DNA of 5,645 bases from Dehalococcoidia bacterium. Its GTDB lineage: Bacteria; Chloroflexota; Dehalococcoidia; GIF9; AB-539-J10. The notes under the pieces were generated by a model. The model was not told where the DNA came from and made no database searches. It was given only the letters and a program-made list of their open reading frames with translations. Each line of letters opens with the position of its first letter. The stretch's first letter is position 1. Made by a program: the position numbers and the translations under genes. The stretch covers positions 1-5,645 of the forward strand of contig PWUO01000295.1 of NCBI GenBank assembly GCA_003562555.1. Reading direction: 5' to 3'. Positions 1-5,345 of this stretch are shown piece after piece.

Positions 1-56
1 ATTCAAAGGACTCCGACTATGCGCAGCACGGTCTTTCCAGCCCTCAAGGCGTACTG

Positions 57-770
57 TTACCGCGCGCTCGGACAGATCGCACGAAGCACGCAGACAGCGC
101 AGCGCGGATTACGCGCGTGGCAGACACGCCGCCCATGTTCGATCAGCAGGAGGTGAAACGGGTATCTGTCCTTAGGTAACACCATCGCCTCGAGCTCGGA
201 ATGTGCCGCATCAGCAGTTACTCGTACCCCGATCAACCCCAGCCGGCGCGCCACCCGGTGCACATGTGTGTCAACCGGCATGGCCGGCATCTGCAACGAG
301 AACAACAGCACGCAGCTCGCGGTCTTCAAGCCCACGCCATCAAGTGACGTCAGGTAGCGTCGCGCTGCATCGAGCTCCAAGCTGGCGAGAAAGGACAGGT
401 CAAGCGACCCGTTCTCCTGCAACAGCCGCTGCAGCATGTTCCGGATGCGCACTGACTTGATACGGGAGAGGCCCGCGAACCTGATCGCAGCCTCGATCCG
501 GTCGACTGACCCCCATGCGACGTCCTCAAGCGAGCCGAAGGTCTGCAGCAGCGACTCAAACGCTTGGCGCGAGTTCACATCAGAGGTGTTCTGCGACAGC
601 ACCGTTTCTACAAGCACGTCAACGGGTCGCCCGCGTGAAACGAACTCGCGCGACCCGTATTCTGCTTCCAGAGTCGTTAGAATCCCAGCGATCCTGTCAC
701 TCTCGAATCCAGCGGACGGTTGCACACGGGATCGTGTAACACGTTGCTGAGAGTAACCTGAATCTGACAT
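57..770 (-). CDS. nth: Endonuclease III-type DNA glycosylase/AP lyase
   Basis: This is a base-excision repair enzyme that removes oxidised pyrimidines and nicks the abasic site. From the chosen ATG (237 aa) the HhH-GPD fold is visible. A LSQNTSD segment lies at 58-64. The helix-hairpin-helix LDGVGLKTA lies at 143-151, with K149 at the position of the E. coli Nth catalytic lysine. VDTHVHRV at 166-173 supplies the catalytic aspartate D167. The C-terminus holds a complete 4Fe-4S loop with spacing C-x6-C-x2-C-x5-C (C217, C224, C227, C233). Having both Lys and Asp indicates a bifunctional glycosylase/lyase. An upstream in-frame ATG at 827 would add 19 unremarkable residues and run into the divergent hydrolase gene. 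I prefer 770, which has a G-rich stretch (GGGG at 778-775) just before it. The LSQNTSD form and LDGVG hairpin differ slightly from E. coli (LSQQATD, LPGVG), as in several deep-branching Nth subfamilies. Confidence 0.9.
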   Translation of the reverse strand: MSDSGYSQQRVTRSRVQPSAGFESDRIAGILTTLEAEYGSREFVSRGRPVDVLVETVLSQNTSDVNSRQAFESLLQTFGSLEDVAWGSVDRIEAAIRFAGLSRIKSVRIRNMLQRLLQENGSLDLSFLASLELDAARRYLTSLDGVGLKTASCVLLFSLQMPAMPVDTHVHRVARRLGLIGVRVTADAAHSELEAMVLPKDRYPFHLLLIEHGRRVCHARNPRCAVCVLRAICPSAR

Positions 771-789
771 GACGCCCCATCCCTGCGTG

Positions 790-801
790 TGGTAGTGTAG
801 T
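790..801 (+). promoter_or_regulatory. Candidate extended -10 promoter of the nucleoside salvage operon
   Basis: TGGTAGTGT (790-798) fits an extended -10 (TG-n-TAnnnT). An overlapping register, TGTAGT (796-801), is also possible. Either puts the transcript start about 0-5 bases before GTG 809. No convincing -35 is present; ATGACG at 769-774 is weak. There is no Shine-Dalgarno before 809, so a leaderless or nearly leaderless mRNA is inferred. Confidence 0.4.
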
Positions 802-808
802 GGGCGCA

Positions 809-1744
809 GTGGCACTGAGTGTAGCATTCGATACTGACCCCGGGATAGACGATGCGCTCGCGTTGATCCTCGCGCTTCGTTCGACCGAGCTCCGGCTGGC
901 GCTCGTCACAACAGTTGCCGGTAACGGCCCCCTTGAAATGACCACGCGTAACGCAGTCCGCGTACTGGAATACCTCGGTGCCGCACATGTACCGGTCGCA
1001 GCCGGTGCAGCCACTCCGATCAGAAGGCCGTTCCACGGTGCGCTTGGCTATCACGGACCTGATGCACTCGGTCAGCTGATGCTGCCCGAGGGCCGCGCAC
1101 AGATCGAACTGCGCGCCGCGTGCGACCTGCTGTTCGATTTCGCAGCCGCGGCACCGGGAGAACGGACCCTGATCGCCACCGGACCTCTGACCAATGTGGC
1201 ACTTGCTTTCCAGCGCCACGAGGATATGCCCTCGCTACTCAAGGAGGTAGTCATCATGGGTGGCGCATTCCAACTCACCAGGTTCGGCACCGGCAATCAG
1301 ACTCCGTACGCCGAGTTCAACATATGGCAGGACCCAGATGCGGCTCACCTTGTCTTCCGCTCAGGTGTGCCCATGACGATCGTGGGGCTGGATGTCACCA
1401 ACGATCCATCCAGCGCACTTGACGCGACCGATTTGGCGCGGCTGCGGGAGAGCAACTCGCGGACCGCAGCACTTGCCTCCGACCTCCTGGAGTACGCACT
1501 CCGGCAGCATGATTACTGCTTCATGCACGATCCCCTGGCGCTCGCCACCATTCTTGACCCGTCGCTGTTCGAGTTCACCGAAGGCGAAGTGGACGTGGTG
1601 ACACGCGACGATGAGGAACGAGGCCGGACCTTCCTGGTGCCCTCAGCCCCATCGTCGAATCAACGCCGGACAGCGAGGATCGCCAGGAGCATCGACGGGC
1701 CACGCTTCAAGGAGCTCTTCCTGTCCAGGGTGCTGGAGGCGTAA
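809..1744 (+). CDS. Inosine/uridine-preferring nucleoside hydrolase
   Basis: This protein hydrolyses the N-glycosidic bond of ribonucleosides to free base plus ribose, presumably in the cytoplasm. From GTG 809 it is 311 aa, the usual family length. The N-terminal Ca2+ site DTDPGIDDALAL is complete (D8, D10, D14, D15). N39 follows in GNGPLE, then ATGPLTNVAL (from 123), IMGG (M150), AEFNIWQDPDAA (E169, N171) and MHDPLAL with H240 and D241. These sit almost exactly at the numbering of the Crithidia IU-nucleoside hydrolase active site as I recall it (D10, D14, D15, N39, T126, M152, E166, N168, H241, D242), so the enzyme should be active. Purine versus pyrimidine preference cannot be read from sequence. 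GTG 800 is an alternative start giving 314 aa; I prefer 809 because the -10-like element would overlap 800. It is first in an operon with a sugar kinase and a membrane protein. Confidence 0.93.
   Translation: MALSVAFDTDPGIDDALALILALRSTELRLALVTTVAGNGPLEMTTRNAVRVLEYLGAAHVPVAAGAATPIRRPFHGALGYHGPDALGQLMLPEGRAQIELRAACDLLFDFAAAAPGERTLIATGPLTNVALAFQRHEDMPSLLKEVVIMGGAFQLTRFGTGNQTPYAEFNIWQDPDAAHLVFRSGVPMTIVGLDVTNDPSSALDATDLARLRESNSRTAALASDLLEYALRQHDYCFMHDPLALATILDPSLFEFTEGEVDVVTRDDEERGRTFLVPSAPSSNQRRTARIARSIDGPRFKELFLSRVLEA
818..826 (-). promoter_or_regulatory. Candidate extended -10 promoter of nth
   Basis: On the minus strand the bases read TGC-TACACT, an extended -10 match whose hexamer is at 823-818. 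Transcription would start near 811, giving a leader of about 40 bases before ATG 770. A second TACACT (799-794) would give a leader of about 17 bases. Both lie on or inside the divergent hydrolase promoter and start region, so the two promoters would overlap. Confidence 0.3.
1735..1739 (+). promoter_or_regulatory. Ribosome binding site of the PfkB kinase
   Basis: GGAGG lies 5 bases before ATG 1745 and within the last codons of the nucleoside hydrolase. It shows that Shine-Dalgarno initiation is used for this internal cistron. Confidence 0.7.
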
Positions 1745-2734
1745 ATGGCAGCAGTGCTTGTCTGCGGTTCCATCAACTGGGATACCACCTGCTTCGTAGA
1801 CCACCTTCCTGTTCCGGGAGAAGAGGTCGTCTGTGACCGCGTTAGCGAGGTCTCTGGCGGAACAGGAGCGAATGCCGCCGTAGCCGCTGCGCGTCTTCTC
1901 GGCCCGGGTCAGGTCGCGCTCCTCGGCGCAGTCGGCAGTGACCGCATCGGCAGGACACAGATCTCCATCCTTCAGTCCGAAGGCGTCGCCACGGACGGGC
2001 TCGTACGACTTCGGAAGCACGGATCAGGTCATGCGTACATACTGGTGGACCGGTCAGGACAGAACATCATCGCGAGCGATCTTGGCGCGAACGCTGCATT
2101 GAGTACACGTAATATCGGGCCATCCAGGCTCGCGTCCCTTCTTGAAGGATGCCGATGTGTGGTGATAACCGACCCTCCCCTGTCGATCGTCAGTGCCGTG
2201 CTCGGCGCCGCCTCGACAGCACACGTCCCCGTTCTCTGGGATCCGGGAGTCATTGCGCAACTCGGCTGGGACGCCCTGGTTCCCCTCACATCGCACGTGG
2301 ACTCACTCGTAATCAATGAGACCGAGGCGGTGCAGCTTTTCGACACGGAGGATCCGGGCGAGATACTAAGGCATCTGGATCTCAGGGGGACGCCAAGCTG
2401 CATCGTGCTCAAGAGGGGCTCTCGCGGCAGCATACTGATCGAGTGCGCTACCGGGGTCACCACAGGAATTCCTCCCCTGCCAATGGATGCGCTGGGTCTC
2501 ACCGTGGTGAGTACGGTAGGATGCGGCGATGTGTTTCTCGGTGCCTATGCCGCCCATATTTCCCTGCATGCAGGTCGGGATCAGGCACTGGCTGCGGCCT
2601 CTGCCGCCGCAGGACTGAACGCCACCAGCCCGGATACACGCGGCGGCCCGACAGGAGAGGTGCTGCAGGATACCATTCGGCACGCACACAGACTGGGATT
2701 CGCAATTACAACTGCTGACGGTAGCAGACTATGA
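1745..2734 (+). CDS. PfkB/ribokinase-family carbohydrate or nucleoside kinase
   Basis: This is an ATP-dependent kinase of the ribokinase superfamily, 329 aa. Visible elements are the N-terminal CGSINWD (D13), the glycine-rich substrate motif GGTGANAA at 38-45, NETEA at 191-195 (the NxxE Mg/phosphate motif), VLKRGSRGS at 221-229 and the C-terminal PfkB signature TVGCGD at 257-262, with D262 as catalytic base and the anion hole around GCG. Next to a nucleoside hydrolase the simplest role is ribose to ribose-5-phosphate. The pocket is not that of classical ribokinase, however: the GGKGAN lysine is a threonine (T40), the position of E. coli E143 looks like D143 (ITDPP), and the usual DTTGAGD reads STVGCGD. 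A nucleoside, deoxyribose or another sugar is therefore also possible. The ATG immediately follows the hydrolase TAA and has a GGAGG site 5 bases upstream, so the two are co-transcribed. Confidence 0.88.
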   Translation: MAAVLVCGSINWDTTCFVDHLPVPGEEVVCDRVSEVSGGTGANAAVAAARLLGPGQVALLGAVGSDRIGRTQISILQSEGVATDGLVRLRKHGSGHAYILVDRSGQNIIASDLGANAALSTRNIGPSRLASLLEGCRCVVITDPPLSIVSAVLGAASTAHVPVLWDPGVIAQLGWDALVPLTSHVDSLVINETEAVQLFDTEDPGEILRHLDLRGTPSCIVLKRGSRGSILIECATGVTTGIPPLPMDALGLTVVSTVGCGDVFLGAYAAHISLHAGRDQALAAASAAAGLNATSPDTRGGPTGEVLQDTIRHAHRLGFAITTADGSRL

Positions 2735-3732
2735 GGCGGCACCCGGAAACGGGCACCGCCCCTGCACCCAACCCAACACCCGAGCTTAAGCAGGGGCTGA
2801 TGCTGGCAGTACGCCGCGGAACCCGTCGCGGTCTTCACGGGTTTCTATGGATCATCAGAATTCTCGTACCGGTCTCACTTGTAGTCGCGCTTCTCGACTG
2901 GAGTGGATGGCTGTACGCGCTCGACCCTGTCTTCAGCCCTGTCATGTCCCTCATCAACCTGCCACCACAGGCGGCGCTCCCTATACTATCGGCACTCTTC
3001 TCCAGTTTCTACGCGGCTGTGGCAATGATGGTGGTCATCCCTTTCAGCAACGCCCAGATGATTCTTATGGCTGTCTTCATCTCCATCGCACACATGCTGG
3101 TGGTGGAGGGCGTGATTCAGCACAAGGCCGGAACCAACGGCTTGATGATTAGTGTAGTTCGACTCGCCGCAGCATGCGGAGCGGTGCTGATCATATCCCA
3201 GTTCTTCCCCGGCACAGCCAACCCGGTTGCCATGCCAGCGAGTATTGGTGAACAGGTCGCGCTGACCGTCGCCCTTTGGGAGTGGGCTCTCGACACGCTG
3301 AGCCTGTCACTGCGCATCTTCATCATCATCGTCTCCGTCATGATCGTGCTCGAGACACTGAAGGAACTGGGCCTGACGGACCGCATTGCATCGCTCTTCC
3401 GCCCGTTCATGGCATTCTTCGGTTTGACACCCAACGTGGCCACCATGTGGGTGACCGGAGTGTTCTTCGGCATCATCTACGGGAGCGCGGTAATCGTCGA
3501 AGAGGCCGGGAGCGGACGGTTCAGCCGGGACGAACTCAAGCGCCTGCACCTGTCGCTGGGAATGTGTCATTCGATGGTCGAGGATCCCGCACTGTTTCTT
3601 GCGCTGGGTATTGGCCTGCAGTGGACGGTGATTCCAAGGCTGCTGGCCGCTGCCCTCGCGGTGCAGGCGTACCGATTAATCAACGCACTGAACACGAATG
3701 CGCGCTCACATGCGGACGGTCCGACCCCGTGA
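2731..3732 (+). CDS. Membrane protein with duplicated nucleoside-recognition (Gate) domains
   Basis: This is a polytopic inner-membrane protein of 333 aa. The N-terminal 36 residues are proline-rich then strongly basic (RRGTRRG), fitting a cytoplasmic N-terminus. Hydrophobic segments lie near 38-57, 81-104, 107-127, 138-160, 191-209, 222-256 and 285-312. Two Gate-like units can be aligned: about 58-126 and about 211-284. They share FxPxM (68-72 and 223-227), a Leu-x-Pro turn (77-79 and 232-234) and a downstream His followed by Val-Glu (H121-E126 and H280-E284). Gate (nucleoside recognition) domains occur in NupC-type transporters, SpmA/SpmB and several uncharacterised membrane families. Placement behind a nucleoside hydrolase and a kinase makes nucleoside or base transport the best inference, but no substrate is established for proteins of this form. 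The ATG overlaps the kinase stop (ATGA) and has no good Shine-Dalgarno, pointing to translational coupling. Confidence 0.82.
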   Translation: MRRHPETGTAPAPNPTPELKQGLMLAVRRGTRRGLHGFLWIIRILVPVSLVVALLDWSGWLYALDPVFSPVMSLINLPPQAALPILSALFSSFYAAVAMMVVIPFSNAQMILMAVFISIAHMLVVEGVIQHKAGTNGLMISVVRLAAACGAVLIISQFFPGTANPVAMPASIGEQVALTVALWEWALDTLSLSLRIFIIIVSVMIVLETLKELGLTDRIASLFRPFMAFFGLTPNVATMWVTGVFFGIIYGSAVIVEEAGSGRFSRDELKRLHLSLGMCHSMVEDPALFLALGIGLQWTVIPRLLAAALAVQAYRLINALNTNARSHADGPTP

Positions 3733-3733
3733 G

Positions 3734-3955
3734 CTACCGGTCCGGAACTTCGAGCGTCTTATGTCGCCCAGACACACCAGCGATCAGGCGCACGTCGCCG
3801 GGTGCCACCCTGAAGTACTCTGCCACCGCACGTATCACCGCCGCGTTGGCCTTGCCCTCCCGTGGTGGTTCCTTTACGCGCACGACCAGGTGATCCTCGA
3901 CGGGCTCAATGCCTGGCACCTTCGAGTTCGGCTTCACATCAACCCTGACCCTCAT
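3734..3955 (-). CDS. DUF167 (YggU-family) small protein
   Basis: This is a 73-residue protein matching the widespread DUF167/YggU family, whose function is unknown. It shows the family pattern: an N-terminal strand RVDVKPNSK, then VRVKEPPREGKANAAVIRAV (the conserved PPxxGKANxA segment, about residues 29-40), and a C-terminal IAGVSGRHKTLEV with the conserved G-x-x-S-R-x-K motif. It lies downstream of mtaB and its start overlaps the mtaB 3' end by 17 bases, so the two are co-transcribed. Two tandem ATG codons follow the AGGAGG site. The second (3955), 4 bases from that site, is the better start; the first (3958) is only 1 base away. Its stop is one base from the stop of the convergent membrane protein gene. 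Confidence 0.9.
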   Translation of the reverse strand: MRVRVDVKPNSKVPGIEPVEDHLVVRVKEPPREGKANAAVIRAVAEYFRVAPGDVRLIAGVSGRHKTLEVPDR

Positions 3956-5237
3956 CATTCCTCCTGACCCACACGCCCTCCGTCTCAGCACGCATAATCG
4001 TCACGCGCTCGAGCACGTTCTGAAGAGCGGTCCTGCTACGGCACAATGCCCTCAGGTAGTTATCCGTCGTTCCCGCATACACACTACTTCCAGCCACGGT
4101 CTCTTCCTCCCACAACACCGTGACCTCCCGGTCAATCCAGGAGCGGGCATACGCAGCCCGACTTGCCTCCGCGATGCCCTCCAGCAATGTGCACCGCTTC
4201 TTCACCACGGCCGAGGGAACCTGGTCGGGCATGTCCGCAGCCCGGGTTCCCGAACGACGCGAATACGGAAACACGTGAATCCGCGCGAATCCGACCTCCT
4301 CGCAGAGATGGACGGTGGACCGAAACTCCTCGTCCGTCTCTCCCGGAAACCCGGCGATCAAGTCGGTCGTGACTGCCGCGCCAGGTGCCACCTCACGGAT
4401 ACGCGTCACTGCATCGATATACTCCGCCACCGTGTAGCCGCGTCCCATCCTCTGGAGCACATCGTCGCTACCGCTCTGCAGCGAGAGGTGGAAGTGGCGG
4501 CACATACGATCATCCTCCCAGAGGGAGAGTAATTCGACAGACAACTCCTGCGGCTGCAACGACGAGAGACGAAGTCGTTCGAGCCCGGGAAGGCCGAGCA
4601 ACATCCTTGCTAACCCTGCCAACGTGACGTCGCCGTGCTGATAGACTCCAATCTTGGTGCCTGTGAGGACAATCTCCCTGGAGCCGTTCGATATACGCCC
4701 CCTTACGTTACCAATGATCTGTTCGGTAGGCAGCGAGACCTCTCTGCCACGGACCAGAGGGATTATGCAGTAGGCACACGGCGTCGCACAGCCCTCCTGC
4801 ACTTTCACGAGGCTGCGAGTCCGCCCGCCGTATGGCCTGTACTGCGGCACCGCGACCACATCGACTGTGCGGGAGGATGTACGCTCCTGCAGTGCAGCAG
4901 CGACACGCGCGACGATATCCTTCTTCCCCCGGTTTCCGACAAGCAGGTCGACAAGCGGCACGAGGCCATCGCACGTCCGATCGGCACCACAACCGGCTGC
5001 AACCACGAGGCTGCCGGGACATCTGCGGCGCACAGAACGGAGCCACTGTCGCACCTTGCGGTCGGCCTCGGCCGTAACGGTACAGGTGTTGATGAGACAG
5101 ACATCAGCATCCTCGCGGGGGCTGACCACGATGAAGCCTTCTTGCTCGAACGCGATGGCCATCTCCTGCTGTTCAGCCTGATTCAGCTTACAGCCGAGAG
5201 AGTGGAGTGCGACACTGATGCCGGTACCTTCGTACAC
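3939..5237 (-). CDS. mtaB: tRNA t6A37 methylthiotransferase MtaB
   Basis: This is a radical-SAM methylthiotransferase that converts t6A to ms2t6A at position 37 of tRNAs reading ANN codons, next to the anticodon. It is 432 aa, a normal length. The N-terminal MTTase domain begins with LGCKLNQAE (C16), the GCKxNQ signature separating MtaB from MiaB and RimO. Two more cluster ligands are C52 in INTCTVT and C83 in AGCGA. The radical-SAM CxxxCxxC is C150, C154, C157. Further family blocks are LTGTKIGVY (191-199), RLSSLQP (223-229), HLSLQSGSD (250-258), TTDLIAGFPGET (290-301) and FPYSRRSGT (323-331). A C-terminal TRAM-like domain spans about 361-416. The GTG start is the only possibility: an in-frame TAA lies four codons upstream, inside the -10 element, and no other start codon precedes LGC. 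It heads an operon with the DUF167 gene. Confidence 0.95.
   Translation of the reverse strand: MYEGTGISVALHSLGCKLNQAEQQEMAIAFEQEGFIVVSPREDADVCLINTCTVTAEADRKVRQWLRSVRRRCPGSLVVAAGCGADRTCDGLVPLVDLLVGNRGKKDIVARVAAALQERTSSRTVDVVAVPQYRPYGGRTRSLVKVQEGCATPCAYCIIPLVRGREVSLPTEQIIGNVRGRISNGSREIVLTGTKIGVYQHGDVTLAGLARMLLGLPGLERLRLSSLQPQELSVELLSLWEDDRMCRHFHLSLQSGSDDVLQRMGRGYTVAEYIDAVTRIREVAPGAAVTTDLIAGFPGETDEEFRSTVHLCEEVGFARIHVFPYSRRSGTRAADMPDQVPSAVVKKRCTLLEGIAEASRAAYARSWIDREVTVLWEEETVAGSSVYAGTTDNYLRALCRSRTALQNVLERVTIMRAETEGVWVRRNDEGQG
3960..3965 (-). promoter_or_regulatory. Ribosome binding site of the DUF167 gene
   Basis: AGGAGG on the minus strand lies 4 bases before ATG 3955 and only 1 base before ATG 3958. 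Its position within the 3' end of mtaB favours the second ATG as the start. Confidence 0.7.
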
Positions 5238-5245
5238 TTCGAGCG

Positions 5246-5275
5246 ATTATAGCCACACGCCGAACCGCGACACAA
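5246..5275 (-). promoter_or_regulatory. Promoter of mtaB operon
   Basis: A perfect -10, TATAAT (5251-5246), has a weak -35 TTGTGT (5275-5270) with an 18-base spacer. The expected transcript start is near 5239, two bases before GTG 5237. No Shine-Dalgarno could fit, so a leaderless mRNA is inferred. The TATAAT also contains the in-frame TAA that limits the gene upstream. Confidence 0.55.
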
Positions 5276-5306
5276 GCAGAGTTGTGGTGATCACGTAGCG
5301 ACAAGG

Positions 5307-5337
5307 TTACACGGCACCGGAACCGGTATGGTATAGT
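5307..5337 (+). promoter_or_regulatory. Promoter of recJ
   Basis: An extended -10, TG-G-TATAGT (5329-5337), lies 8 bases before TTG 5346. A possible -35, TTACAC (5307-5312), has a long 19-base spacer. The expected start of transcription is near 5344, again giving an essentially leaderless mRNA. Confidence 0.5.
5316..5327. repeat. Short inverted repeat in the recJ promoter
   Basis: ACCGG-AA-CCGGT forms 5-base arms around a 2-base centre, ending just before the extended -10 of recJ. An 8-base perfect palindrome GTGATCAC lies upstream at 5287-5294, between the two divergent promoters. Either could be an operator, but both are short enough to be chance. Confidence 0.25.
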
Positions 5338-5345
5338 AGCGGCGT

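Noticed and set aside
19..155. A plus-strand ATG at 19 preceded by AAAGGA, opening a short frame
   Set aside because: The frame is only about 45 codons, runs antisense into the Fe-S loop of nth, and has no recognisable content.
771..827. A longer nth start at ATG 827
   Set aside because: It adds 19 residues without family similarity and would overlap the divergent hydrolase start and promoter.
677..1219. A 180-codon open frame on the minus strand opposite the start of the nucleoside hydrolase
   Set aside because: Its translation has no domain-like pattern and is rich in scattered Cys/Arg. It lies opposite strongly conserved hydrolase motifs, so it is a high-GC shadow.
3713..3723. CGGAC-G-GTCCG as an intrinsic terminator of the salvage operon
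   Set aside because: The loop is one base, too small for a stable hairpin, it lies inside the coding sequence, and no T-tract follows.
3909..4532. A 207-codon plus-strand frame opposite the mtaB 3' half
   Set aside because: Low-complexity His/Arg/Pro-rich translation lying antisense to clear MtaB family blocks; no promoter or ribosome site supports it.
4635..5252. A 205-codon plus-strand frame opposite the mtaB 5' half
   Set aside because: It is antisense to the radical-SAM and GCKLNQ motifs, which are certain; the translation looks like a shadow.
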